Source: Microbispora rosea subsp. aerata
GTDB taxonomy: Bacteria; Actinomycetota; Actinomycetes; Streptosporangiales; Streptosporangiaceae
Reading direction: 5' to 3'
Assembly (NCBI RefSeq): GCF_014647835.1
Contig: NZ_BMPY01000030.1
Coordinates: forward strand, 28,390-92,389
Length of the DNA: 64,000 nt
Part shown: positions 56,622-64,000 of the stretch, in pieces
How positions within the stretch are numbered: position 1 is the stretch's first letter
Layout of the letters: each line of letters starts with the position of its first letter
The notes under the pieces: generated by a model
Told to the model about the DNA's origin: nothing
Seen by the model: only the letters and a program-made list of their open reading frames with translations
Database searches by the model: none
Program-made: the position numbers and the translations under genes

Positions 56622-58052
56622 ATGTCGCGCATATCCCGATCCCGTCGGCTCGTGCTGGGCGTGCTGTCCGCCACGACGCTGATGACGATCCTCGACGGCA
56701 GCATCGTGACCGTGGCCATGCCCGCCATCCAGCGGGACCTCGGCTTCGCGCCCGCCGAGCTGAGCTGGACCGTCAACGCCTACCTCATCGCGTACGGCGG
56801 GCTGCTCCTGCTGGGCGGGCGGCTGGGCGACCTGGTCGGCCGCCGGGCCATGTTCCTGGCGGGCAACGCCGTCTTCACCGCCGCGTCCCTGCTGGCCGGA
56901 GCCGCCACCGGCGCGGGGATGCTGATCGGCGCCCGGTTTCTCCAGGGCGTCGGCAGCGCGATGGCCTCGGCGGTCGTGCTCGGCATCCTGGTGACGACCT
57001 TCACCGACGCGGGGGAGCGGGCGAAGGCCATCGGCGTGCTCAGCTTCACCGGCGCCGCCGGGGCCTCGCTGGGCCAGGTGCTCGGCGGAGTCCTCACCGA
57101 CGCGCTGGGCTGGGACTACATCTTCCTCATCAACGTGCCGATCGGCGTGGCCACGATCGCGCTGGCGGTCCGCGTGCTGCCGTCCGAGCGGGGGCTCGGT
57201 CTGTCGGCGGGCGCGGACGGCCTGGGCGCCCTGCTGGTCACGGTCGGCCTCATGCTGGGCATCTACGCCGTGGTCCAGATCGAGCGGCAGGGCCCGCGCT
57301 CCCTGTGGTTCGGTGTGGTGTCGCTCGTGCTGCTGGCCGCCTTCGTCGTCCGTCAGGCGACCGCCCGCACCCCGCTCATGCCGCTGCGGATCCTCCGCTC
57401 GCGCGCCGTCGCCGGGGCCAACCTGGTCCAGATTCTGACGGTGGGCGCGATGTTCGCCTTCCAAGTCGTCGTGGCGCTGTTCATGCAGCAGGTGCTCCGG
57501 TATGACGCGCTCGGCACCGGCCTGGCCATGCTCCCGGCGGCGCTGGCCATCGCGGCCATGTCGTTGTTCGCGTCCCCGCGGCTGAGCACCCGCCTCGGCC
57601 CGCGTGCCGTGCTGCTGGGCGGGCTGGCGCTGCTGATCGGCGCGATGGCCTGGCTCGCCCGCGTCCCGGTCGACGCCCGTTACGTGACCGACCTGCTCCC
57701 CGTGATGGTGCTCATCATGGGCTTCGGCCTGGTGCTCCCCGCGCTGACCGCGCTGGGCATGTCCGGCGCCCGCCCCGACGACGCGGGCCTGGTCTCGGGG
57801 TTCTTCAACACGACCCAGCAGGCCGGCATGGCCGTCGGCGTCGCGCTGCTGTCCACGCTCGCCGCCTCGCGTACGTAGGGGCTGCTGGCGGACGGGGCGA
57901 GCGAGGTGGTCGCGCTCACCGGCGGCTACCGCATGGCCTTCACGCTCTCCCTCGCCCTGCTGATCGCCGCCTTCGCGATCGCGTACGTCGTCCTGCGGCG
58001 GCCCAGGGTGGGCGTGGAGCAGGCCGCGGAGCCCCAGCCCGAGCGGGCCTGA
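56622..58052 (+). pseudogene. DHA2-type MFS transporter with in-frame amber codon
   Basis: A 14-helix drug:H+ antiporter frame: TTLMTILDGSIVTVAMPAIQ (motif around TM1), GRLGDLVGRRAMF, and GAAGASLGQVLGGVLTDALG. TAG at 57876-57878 ends translation after 418 residues; the same frame then runs on for 57 more codons (LTGGYRMAFTLSLALLIAAF, the last helix and tail) to TGA at 58050-58052. A single base change would account for this. The upstream MarR gene is intact. It may be a truncated inactive pump or a readthrough case. Confidence 0.85.
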
Positions 58053-58165
58053 ACAGGGCCTACCGGCCCTGCCCGCGCTGCGGCCGCAAGGGGGAGGTCC
58101 CGCACGCCTTCGGACCCAAGAGCTGAGCCGTAGGGCGCCGAGGAGATCGTCTTTCGCGTGATTGA

Positions 58166-58194
58166 TTGTCAGGCTTCGCCTGACGGTCTAGCCT
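58166..58194 (+). promoter_or_regulatory. Promoter of the ClpX-ZBD/HTH gene
   Basis: TTGTCA (58166-58171) and TAGCCT (58189-58194) are separated by 17 bp, a good vegetative promoter. The first palindrome covers the -35 and spacer. Confidence 0.6.
58168..58184. promoter_or_regulatory. Operator 1: GTCAGGC-TTC-GCCTGAC
   Basis: A perfect 7-3-7 palindrome overlapping the -35 element and spacer. Confidence 0.7.
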
Positions 58195-58205
58195 TGGGGC
58201 CGGCC

Positions 58206-58222
58206 GTCAGGCGCAGCCTGAC
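58206..58222. promoter_or_regulatory. Operator 2: GTCAGGC-GCA-GCCTGAC
   Basis: The same 7-bp arms as operator 1 with a different 3-base centre, just downstream of the -10. Centres are 38 bp apart. Confidence 0.7.
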
Positions 58223-58242
58223 ACGCATCCCCTGGAGGCGTC

Positions 58243-58608
58243 ATGCCCGCTCCTTCCCCCGCGGATCAGGACATCCGGTGCTCGTTCTGCGTCAAGCCGA
58301 AGACCGACGTGGCCAAGATGATCGCCGGTGCCGGTGTCTACATCTGCGACGAGTGCGTCGGACTCTGCGCCGAGATCCTGGCGGCGCAGTCCGCCGAGAC
58401 ACCGGAGATCCCGTACACCGAGAGCATGACCGACGAGCAGATCCTGGATCTCCTGCCGCGGATCGCCGAGGTCGCCGCGCAGGTCGAGGACAACCTGCGG
58501 GTCTGGGTCCAGCGGGCGCGTGACCGCGGCGTGACCTGGGCCAGGATCGGCGCCGCCCTCGGCATGAGCCGGCAGTCCGCCTGGGAGAGGTTCTCCGGCG
58601 AGGAGTGA
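58243..58608 (+). CDS. ClpX-type zinc finger protein with HTH tail
   Basis: 121-residue protein. The first half is the ClpX C4 zinc-binding domain (RCSFCVKPKTDVAKMIAG, then VYICDECVGLCAEIL) but no AAA+ ATPase follows. The C-terminus has VTWARIGAALGMSRQSAWERF, a helix-turn-helix resembling sigma-70 region 4-like DNA-binding ends. A DNA-binding regulator that dimerises through the ZBD is likely. It sits behind twin palindromes, so autoregulation is plausible. Confidence 0.75.
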   Translation: MPAPSPADQDIRCSFCVKPKTDVAKMIAGAGVYICDECVGLCAEILAAQSAETPEIPYTESMTDEQILDLLPRIAEVAAQVEDNLRVWVQRARDRGVTWARIGAALGMSRQSAWERFSGEE

Positions 58609-58886
58609 CGCCGTGCCCTCACCGGCGGCCAGGGGGTTCCAAGGGGAGGGCACGAGCCGCGCCGACGTCCCGGTCCCGCAGGGAGGCGAGAAAGGCCCGC
58701 CGCTGGAGGGTGGCGAGCCGCCCGGCCGCGGCCGCGACACCGTGCAGGACCTTGGAGGCATCGAGCTGATCCACCGGCACTCGACAAGGACGCCGGACGG
58801 CAGGCCGGCCGCCGAGCAGGTGATTGGTGAGCGGCCGGAGGAAAAGCGGTTGTAAGGCCCGCCGTCGATCTCGGACGATTGCATCC
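58609..58886. other. Spacer between the ClpX-ZBD gene and the SDR gene
   Basis: 278 bp. The minus strand has an open frame with VPVDQLDASKVLHG, which I could not assign to a family, and the plus strand frame 58613-58855 is Gly/Pro-rich. Neither is supported as a gene. Confidence 0.3.
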
Positions 58887-59678
58887 GTGACGACGACCAG
58901 AGACCGGGACCACGACCCCCGCGGCGCATCCCGGCCGCTCGCGCTGGTGACGGGCGTGGGCCGGACGGCCGGCATCGGTGCGGGCATCGCCCGCCGCCTG
59001 GCGGCCTCGGGATGGAACGTCGCCTTCACCTACTGGACGCCCTACGACGCGCGGATGCCGTGGGGGGCCGAACCGGACGCGACCGGAAAGATCCTCCGCG
59101 ACCTCGCCGAGCACGGCGCGGACGCCGTCGCGATCGAGGAGGACCTCGCCGACGTCGAGGCCCCCGCGCGCGTCTTCGACGAGGCCGAACGCCGGCTGGG
59201 CCCCGTCACCGCGCTGGTCATGTGCCATTGCGAGTCGGTGGACTCGGGCCTCCTCGACACCACCGTGGAGAGCTTCGACCGGCACTTCGCCGTGAACGCG
59301 CGGGCCACCTGGTTGCTGATCCGGGAGTACGGCAGGCGCTTTCGCGGCCCTCACGGCACCGGACGGATCATCAGTCTCACCAGCGATCACACCGTCGGAA
59401 ACGTCCCGTACGGCGCGAGCAAGGGAGCCCTCGACCGCATCACGCTGGCCGCCGCCCACGAGCTGGCCCATCTCGGAGTGAGCGCCAACGTCGTCAACCC
59501 CGGGCCGGTGGACACCGGCTGGATGTCCGACGAGGTGCGGGAGGCCTGCGTCCGCCACACGCCTCTGGGGCGGCTCGGGACGCCGCAGGACACGGCGCAC
59601 CTCGTGGACTTCCTGTGCTCGCCGCAGGGGCAGTGGATCAACGGCCAGCTCCTGAAGAGCAACGGCGGCTTCTCCTGA
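58887..59678 (+). CDS. Short-chain dehydrogenase/reductase
   Basis: 263-residue SDR. It shows LALVTGVGRTAGIGAGIARR (NAD(P)-binding, with a longer glycine loop than the classical form), MCHCESV in place of the NNAG segment, the SLTSD catalytic serine and VPYGASKGALDR with the Tyr/Lys pair. Substrate unknown. GTG at 58887 is used since no closer ATG fits; the first 15 residues are polar. Confidence 0.85.
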   Translation: MTTTRDRDHDPRGASRPLALVTGVGRTAGIGAGIARRLAASGWNVAFTYWTPYDARMPWGAEPDATGKILRDLAEHGADAVAIEEDLADVEAPARVFDEAERRLGPVTALVMCHCESVDSGLLDTTVESFDRHFAVNARATWLLIREYGRRFRGPHGTGRIISLTSDHTVGNVPYGASKGALDRITLAAAHELAHLGVSANVVNPGPVDTGWMSDEVREACVRHTPLGRLGTPQDTAHLVDFLCSPQGQWINGQLLKSNGGFS

Positions 59679-59934
59679 TCCGTAAATGTCACATCCCGGC
59701 GTCCAGGCCCCGGCTCTCCAGCGGGGACGTGGCCGGCCCACCTCGCCCGCGACCCGGCGTTGTTCGCCGGGGACTTCCCCGCGCGGGTCTGACCGGCCCC
59801 GCGCGGGCGTGACCGGCCCGGCGCGGCGCGGTCCGGGCCTCGCCGGCGGGGGAGAGGCGCCAGGATGGGTGTGGCGTAATCTGCAATATTCGTGTCGTTG
59901 ACGCCATGAAGCCCTGGTCGGAAGCATTGAGGGC

Positions 59935-60906
59935 ATGCGACGGCGCGTGGTCATCGTGATCTTCGATGGCTTCCAGATGTTCGATCTCGCCGGTCCGGCC
60001 GACGTCTTCACCACGGCGAACCTGCTCGTGCCGGAGTCCGGCTACCGGGTCGAGGTGGCGGCCGTGCGCGCCGGTGCCGTACGTGCCCAGAACGGGATCG
60101 CGACGCTCGCGGAGACTTCGCTGGCCGAGGTCGCGGGACCGATCGACACGCTGCTGGTCGTGGGCGGGCTGTCGGTGCCGGAGCACCTGCGTGACCGGGA
60201 GCTGGTCGCGGGCGTCGCCCGGCTGGCGGCCGGAGCCCGGCGTGTCGCCTCCGTCTGCAACGGCGGCTTCCTCCTCGCGGAGGCCGGGCTGCTCGGCGGC
60301 AGGCGCGCGACCACCCACTGGCTGGTCGCGGGGGAGATGGCCGACCGCTACCCCGACGTCGAGGTGGACGCCGATCCCATCTACATCCGCGACGGGAACG
60401 TGTGGACCTCGGCCGGGGTCAGCTCGGGGGTGGACCTCGCCCTGGCGCTGGTGGCCGACGACCATGGTCACAAGATCGCCAGGAACGTCGCCAGGGGCCT
60501 GGTGGTGTATCTGCACCGTCCCGGTGGCCAGAGCCAGTTCAGCGCCCCCATGCGCGCCGCCGTCCCACGTGCCGCACCGCTGCGCGAGATACAGGCGTTC
60601 ATCGACGCCAACCCGGCCGAAGACCTGAGCGTGCCCGCGCTCGCCCGGCGGGCCGGGATGAGCGAGCGGCACTTCTCCCGCGTCTTCACCGAGCAGACCG
60701 GGGTCTCGCCCGGCAGGTACGTCGAACGCAGCCGGGCCGACGCCGCCCGGCGGCTGCTGGAGACCACCGCCCACCCCTTGGACAGGGTCGCCAGGGAGTC
60801 GGGACTCGGCGCGCCCGAGACCCTCTATCGGGTCTTCCGCCGCCACTGGCGCGTCTCGCCCGGCGACTATCGCCGCCGGTTCCGATCGAAAGAGAGCAGA
60901 GCATGA
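59935..60906 (+). CDS. GlxA-like AraC family regulator
   Basis: 323-residue protein with an N-terminal DJ-1/PfpI-like domain (VVIVIFDGFQMFDLAGPADV, SVCNGGFLLAEAGLL) and a C-terminal AraC HTH (LSVPALARRAGMSERHFSRV, FTEQTGVSPGRYVERSR). Such regulators sense metabolites or reactive species. Its stop overlaps the next start (ATGA). Confidence 0.9.
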   Translation: MRRRVVIVIFDGFQMFDLAGPADVFTTANLLVPESGYRVEVAAVRAGAVRAQNGIATLAETSLAEVAGPIDTLLVVGGLSVPEHLRDRELVAGVARLAAGARRVASVCNGGFLLAEAGLLGGRRATTHWLVAGEMADRYPDVEVDADPIYIRDGNVWTSAGVSSGVDLALALVADDHGHKIARNVARGLVVYLHRPGGQSQFSAPMRAAVPRAAPLREIQAFIDANPAEDLSVPALARRAGMSERHFSRVFTEQTGVSPGRYVERSRADAARRLLETTAHPLDRVARESGLGAPETLYRVFRRHWRVSPGDYRRRFRSKESRA

Positions 60907-61526
60907 ACATCGCGATTCCCCTCTATCCCCGGTTCACCGCGCTCGACGCCGTCGGGCCGTACACGGTGCTGGCCTTCGCCCCGGCCTGCACGGTCACGTT
61001 CGTCGCGGCCGAGCCCGGTCCCGTGCTCGACGACCGTGGGAGTCTCAGCCTCGCGGCGACCGCGACGTACGACGACCTGCCCGCGCCGGACGTGGTCGTC
61101 GTGCCCGGAGGCCCCGGCACGATCGAGGCGTTGTCCGACTCGGCGCTGCTGGGCTGGATCGCACGGGCCCACGAGCACACCCGGTGGACGACCTCGGTGT
61201 GCAGCGGCTCGTTCCTGCTGGGCGCGGCGGGGCTGCTCAAGGGCCGCAGGGCGACCACTCACTGGGGCTGGCTCGACCAGCTCGCCGGGTTCGGCGCCGA
61301 GCCGGTCGGCGAGCGCGTGGTGACCGACGGCAAGATCGTGACGGCGGCGGGGGTGTCGGCCGGCATCGACATGGCGCTGACCCTGCTGGCCGCGATGCGC
61401 GACGAGGAGACGGCGCGGGCCGTGCAGCTCGCGATCGAGTACGACCCGCGTCCGCCGTTCGACGCGGGCAGCCCGAGCACCGCCCCGGCGGGCCTGACCG
61501 GCAAGGCGCTGGCCCTCATCGGCTGA
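60903..61526 (+). CDS. DJ-1/PfpI family protein (isonitrile hydratase-like)
   Basis: 207-residue single-domain DJ-1/PfpI protein. It shows IPLYPRFTALDAVGPYTVLA, VVVPGGPGT and the nucleophile elbow TSVCSGSFLLGAAGLL with the cysteine. It resembles isonitrile hydratase/ThiJ enzymes. It is coupled to the GlxA regulator by a 4-bp overlap, so it is probably its regulated effector. Confidence 0.85.
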   Translation: MNIAIPLYPRFTALDAVGPYTVLAFAPACTVTFVAAEPGPVLDDRGSLSLAATATYDDLPAPDVVVVPGGPGTIEALSDSALLGWIARAHEHTRWTTSVCSGSFLLGAAGLLKGRRATTHWGWLDQLAGFGAEPVGERVVTDGKIVTAAGVSAGIDMALTLLAAMRDEETARAVQLAIEYDPRPPFDAGSPSTAPAGLTGKALALIG

Positions 61527-61678
61527 GCCCGCGGACCGGTCGTGTGCCGGGCGGGAGCGTTCGAGGTCGAGTGCGCCGGAAGCAGCCCCGGGCGGCGAGG
61601 TGTCCGGGAAGAGTGTGGTGCCGGTCGGGAGACGGCACCCGGCGGCGGCGCCGCGCGGAGGTGGCCCGCCGCTCACTG

Positions 61679-62119
61679 TCAGAAGCTGTGCCGTGATTCG
61701 AGGCGGATGCCGAGCTGGGAGTAGAGCTCCAGCTGGTCGTAGTAGTCCCGATCGGTGATGATCTTCCCGTTCTCGACGGAGCAGGCGCAACTGCCTCGCA
61801 CCGTGATGCGACGGCCGGTCGCGGGTGCCGTCAGGCCGCCCGGCAGCAGGAGCGGGCCCATGTGGGTGCCGGTCATGACGTACTCGGTGTAGGCGGGGTC
61901 CTCGCAGGGGGCCTTGTACCAGGTGGTGTAGCAGATGTCGGGGAAGACCTTGCAGAGATCCTCGTAGGTCCAGGCGATCTGCTCGTGGCCCTCCGCGATG
62001 CCCGCCGGGCTGACGTACACGGCATCGGACGCGTAACAGTCCAGCACAGCGTAGAGGTCGTGACTGTTGATCGCGTCGAAGAGTCTGTCCTTGACTTGTC
62101 GAGCACTCGGCATCGTCAT
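61679..62119 (-). CDS. SnoaL-like/NTF2 fold protein
   Basis: 146-residue protein of the SnoaL/NTF2-like superfamily: LFDAINSHDLYAVLDCYASD, YVSPAGIAEGHEQIAWTYED and GRRITVRGSCACSVENGKI. Such proteins include polyketide cyclases and ring-closing isomerases; no polyketide genes are near, so the substrate is unknown. ATG at 62119 (62113 also possible). Confidence 0.78.
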   Translation of the reverse strand: MTMPSARQVKDRLFDAINSHDLYAVLDCYASDAVYVSPAGIAEGHEQIAWTYEDLCKVFPDICYTTWYKAPCEDPAYTEYVMTGTHMGPLLLPGGLTAPATGRRITVRGSCACSVENGKIITDRDYYDQLELYSQLGIRLESRHSF

Positions 62120-62500
62120 GTCACCCCCTCGGCGCTCGACGCCCGACAGCGCCGCAGAGACCTGGTCTCAATTTACAAGCCAGACCTGCGGGAATGAGCC
62201 CCGGACCTGCTCCTCGGCCTCCGGCCGGGTCGCCGCAGGGGGTGTCGCCTGCCCGACGCCGACCCTGTCGTCCGTCCCATGCCGTTCGCCTCCGCATGGG
62301 CCGGGGCCTCGCAGGCACGGGCCGCTGAGGCATCCACCCGGGGATGGCAGTGAGGAGACGCGGACGGGCGTACGGATGCCTGTCGCCTGAGCGTCGCGTG
62401 TGCTCCTGCGGCAGCCGGAGAACACGGCCCGGCCGGACGGCTCCCCTTATGCCCGAGGATGCGCGGAAGGGGGGATTGGGGAGCCGCCCGACGTGCGCGG
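62120..62500. other. Gap between SnoaL-like and coiled-coil genes
   Basis: About 380 bp. It contains an operator-like palindrome at 62157-62169. The remaining sequence shows no convincing gene. Confidence 0.4.
62157..62169. promoter_or_regulatory. GAGACC-T-GGTCTC palindrome
   Basis: A perfect 6-1-6 palindrome about 38 bp upstream of the SnoaL-like gene in the only AT-rich patch of the gap. Confidence 0.45.
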
Positions 62501-63067
62501 CTACGCGTTCAGGCCCTCGCTCTTGGCGATCACACGGGCGAGCTTGTCGGAGAACTCCTCCCGCCACGCTTTCTGCTGCCCGATCTCATCGAGCACGGCC
62601 GCGAACGCGGCACGGAACCCATCCAAGGTCTCGCGGATGTCGTCCTGACCCGCACGCAGCTCGGCTGTGGTGGCGCGCAGCTCTTCCACCCCGGTGCGCA
62701 GCTCGGCCGTGGTCGCCCGCAGCTCTTCCATCCCGGTGCGCAGCTCGTCCTGGCCCTTGCGGAGGTCGTCCGTTATCGCCCGTAGCTCTTCCTGCCCCTT
62801 GCGAAGCTCAGCCGTTTCGGCTCGCAGCTCGGCGTGTCCGGCGCGCAGCTCCTCCACTCCTGCTCGCAGCTCGTCCTGACCGGCGCGGAGCTCTTCCTGT
62901 CCCTTACGCAGTTGGTGCTGCCCCGTGCGCAGGATGGTCATCTGCTCTTTGCACTGCCCCAGCGCTGTCGTGTGAAGCGTCTGGGTGGTCCTTATCTCGA
63001 AGACCTGGCCTCTGATCTCGGCCACGTCACGCTCTAGCGCGTCGATGCGCTCCTCGGTAACTGGCAT
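62501..63067 (-). CDS. Coiled-coil protein with 7-residue repeats
   Basis: 188 residues starting MPVTEERIDALERDVAEIRG. The central part is at least ten repeats of ELR(A/K)GQ(D/E)-like heptads (EELRAGQDELRAGVEELRAG and on), a long uninterrupted coiled coil. The DNA shows the same 21-bp period. No enzymatic domain; a structural or scaffold role is likely. ATG at 63067. It lies 134 bp downstream of the GntR gene on the same strand. Confidence 0.7.
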   Translation of the reverse strand: MPVTEERIDALERDVAEIRGQVFEIRTTQTLHTTALGQCKEQMTILRTGQHQLRKGQEELRAGQDELRAGVEELRAGHAELRAETAELRKGQEELRAITDDLRKGQDELRTGMEELRATTAELRTGVEELRATTAELRAGQDDIRETLDGFRAAFAAVLDEIGQQKAWREEFSDKLARVIAKSEGLNA

Positions 63068-63201
63068 GCGCGACAGGATAGGGCCGCCGGATCGATCACG
63101 CACGGTGAAATCGCGATCTCCCTGCGTGTGTTCCTGTCGCCCGGCCCCGGCCCCAGGGTGGGCCCGTCGGAGGCGCCTCGGCCTGAGTTCGCGGGCGATG
63201 G

Positions 63202-63681
63202 TCAGTCTTCCGCCGGCCAGTTCTCCGGAGCACACACATATGAACCCCGATGGGGGACGGTGTAGACCCAGCCTTCAGCCCGCAAGGTGGCTATGGCCTG
63301 ACGTGCGGTCATTCGTGCTACTCCGTATGTCTGCGTCATCATGGCTTCACTAGGGACCGGCCTGCGTGGTGATATCTCGCCACGTCGGATGCGGCTGATG
63401 ATGTCGTCGGCGATCTCCCGATACAGCGGCGTTTTCCGGGCCTCCCGGGGCGCCTCACCTGGCCGTCCAACGAAGGTGCCCTGGCCTTGCACCGTGTAGA
63501 CGAGACCTTCCCTGCGCAGCGCTTTGATTGCCCGCCTAGCGGTGGTGCGGGCCACGCCGAACTCGCGCTGAATGGCGGTCTCGCTGGGCACGGACGCTCC
63601 TGGCCGCAGCTCTCGTATCCGCTTCCGCAGGATTGCGGCAATTTGAAGGTAGAGGTGGGTGTCGCCGTCGTGGTCCAGCAT
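63202..63681 (-). CDS. Tandem winged-helix GntR protein
   Basis: 159-residue protein made of two GntR wHTH units in tandem, without a ligand domain: unit 1 about 7-72 (TAIQREFGVARTTARRAIKA, LVYTVQGQGTFVG) and unit 2 about 84-150 (AMMTQTYGVARMTARQAIAT, GWVYTVPHRGSYV). Each is a full recognition unit, so one chain may bind two half-sites. The next gene upstream is an interrupted paralogue. Confidence 0.85.
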   Translation of the reverse strand: MLDHDGDTHLYLQIAAILRKRIRELRPGASVPSETAIQREFGVARTTARRAIKALRREGLVYTVQGQGTFVGRPGEAPREARKTPLYREIADDIISRIRRGEISPRRPVPSEAMMTQTYGVARMTARQAIATLRAEGWVYTVPHRGSYVCAPENWPAED

Positions 63682-63742
63682 GAGCTCACGGTAGACATCA
63701 CGGCGGTTCCGCGATCGCCTCGGCGAGCAAGCTGTGGATAAG

Positions 63743-63874
63743 TCAGCTCGTAGGCCAGTCCTCTGGCGGAGACACGTAGGTGCCGCGATGCGGAACGGTG
63801 AACACCCATCCCTGCTTGCGCAGGTAATTCACGGCGTTGCGGGCGGTGGCCTTCGCCACGCCGTACTGCTTCAT
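63743..63874 (-). pseudogene. GntR paralogue cut by an IS element
   Basis: 43 codons remain: KQYGVAKATARNAVNYLRKQ and GWVFTVPHRGTYVSPPEDWP, the C-terminal half of a GntR wHTH closely similar to unit 2 of the neighbour. The frame ends at 63874, exactly where the IS-like left end begins, so its N-terminal part is separated or lost. Confidence 0.8.
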
Positions 63875-64000
63875 TGAACCACTCCGACTTTCGTGGAGGC
63901 CCTGAAGCCAGCATCATCTGCTGGCGGAAGGGAGAATCACGTCACGATGCCAGCCCCGAGGAAGTATCCCCAAGAGCTTCGTGAGCGCGCGGTCCGGATG
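63875..64000 (+). mobile_element. Left end of an IS3-family element
   Basis: From 63875 the sequence starts TGAACCACTCCGACTTTCGT, an IS3-like terminal inverted repeat (TGAACC...), and leads into a transposase start. The element runs past the window edge, so right end and target duplication are not visible. Confidence 0.75.
63947..64000 (+). CDS. IS3 family transposase OrfA, 5' part
   Basis: The first 18 codons read MPAPRKYPQELRERAVRM, the standard start of OrfA (HTH subunit) of IS3-family transposases. It is cut by the end of the window. The ribosome binding site GGGAG is about 14 bases upstream. Confidence 0.8.
   Translation, partial: MPAPRKYPQELRERAVRM

Noticed and set aside
58053-58130. 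Short frame reading YRPCPRCGRKGEVPHAFGPKS after the transporter
   Set aside because: It looks like a zinc-ribbon end (CPRCG) but has no start or N-terminal part and overlaps the readthrough tail of the transporter. It could be a relic, but evidence is too thin for a feature.
58619-58860. Minus-strand frame with VPVDQLDASKVLHG
   Set aside because: No family match, no start signal and the frame runs into the SDR gene antisense.
59690-59815. Frame ending HLARDPALFAGDFPARV before the GlxA gene
   Set aside because: Looks like a protein C-terminus, but no matching upstream coding sequence or family is recognised.

Overview
The window is about 64 kb of very GC-rich DNA with strong G/C bias at third codon positions, frequent GTG starts and many genes overlapping by 4 bp. 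It is actinobacterial chromosome. The gene set and order (Tat lipoprotein/DUF4439 pair, rimP-nusA-ylxR-infB-ylxP-rbfA-DHH phosphoesterase-truB-ribF-rpsO-pnp-M16 peptidase-dapB, fprA, DUF3037/HipA pair) fit a mycelial actinomycete. Streptosporangiaceae or a close relative is my guess; no marker rRNA is present to prove it.

Layout. 1-12 kb: accessory and regulatory genes (GNAT, HipA-like kinase with DUF3037, an alkyl-sulfatase-like MBL protein, a large LuxR-STAND regulator, a TetR/MMPL pair, a membrane Ser/Thr kinase). 12-12.7 kb: a relic zone with fragments of an amidohydrolase and a MarR gene. 12.7-30.6 kb: metabolic and regulatory genes (ThuA, AlkD-like/TetR operon, PhoD-like phosphatase, GH3 hexosaminidase, ATP-grasp, SLOG protein, SDR, flavin reductase, GntR, GNAT, cutC, a flavin oxidoreductase-methyltransferase fusion, a DUF6986 protein, an NYN nuclease-like protein, fprA). 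30.7-48.7 kb: conserved core of translation and RNA metabolism, from proS to dapB. 48.8-54.9 kb: menA, GNAT, CGNR regulator, a MocR/EamA divergent pair and an R2-like diiron protein. 55-58 kb: a deletion scar joining a LysR and a dapA fragment, then MarR and a DHA2 transporter with an in-frame amber codon. 58-64 kb: a ClpX-zinc-finger/HTH protein behind twin operators, SDR, GlxA/DJ-1 pair, SnoaL-like protein, a heptad-repeat coiled coil, a tandem-wHTH GntR protein, a truncated GntR paralogue and the left end of an IS3-like element running out of the window.

How the parts work together. The 34-47.7 kb block couples ribosome maturation (RimP, RbfA, IF2, S15), transcription elongation (NusA), tRNA modification (TruB), flavin synthesis (RibF) and RNA turnover (PNPase, DHH phosphoesterase). 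Several translational couplings (ATGA/GTGA overlaps) are visible. The flanks are a mosaic of one- and two-gene regulatory units, most with a clear palindrome in front of the regulated gene, together with several fresh-looking lesions and GC-rich minisatellite-like intergenic repeats.

I saw no CRISPR array, rRNA, tRNA, phage block or biosynthetic cluster. I did not find a whole new defence or biosynthetic system. The most unusual items are the MBL protein with all three HxHxDH histidines replaced by arginine, the structured leader of the NYN gene with an opposing terminator and SOS-box-like sites, the twin 7-3-7 operators before the ClpX-ZBD/HTH gene, the start-to-start overlap of MocR and EamA, the amber codon in the transporter and the LysR/dapA scar.
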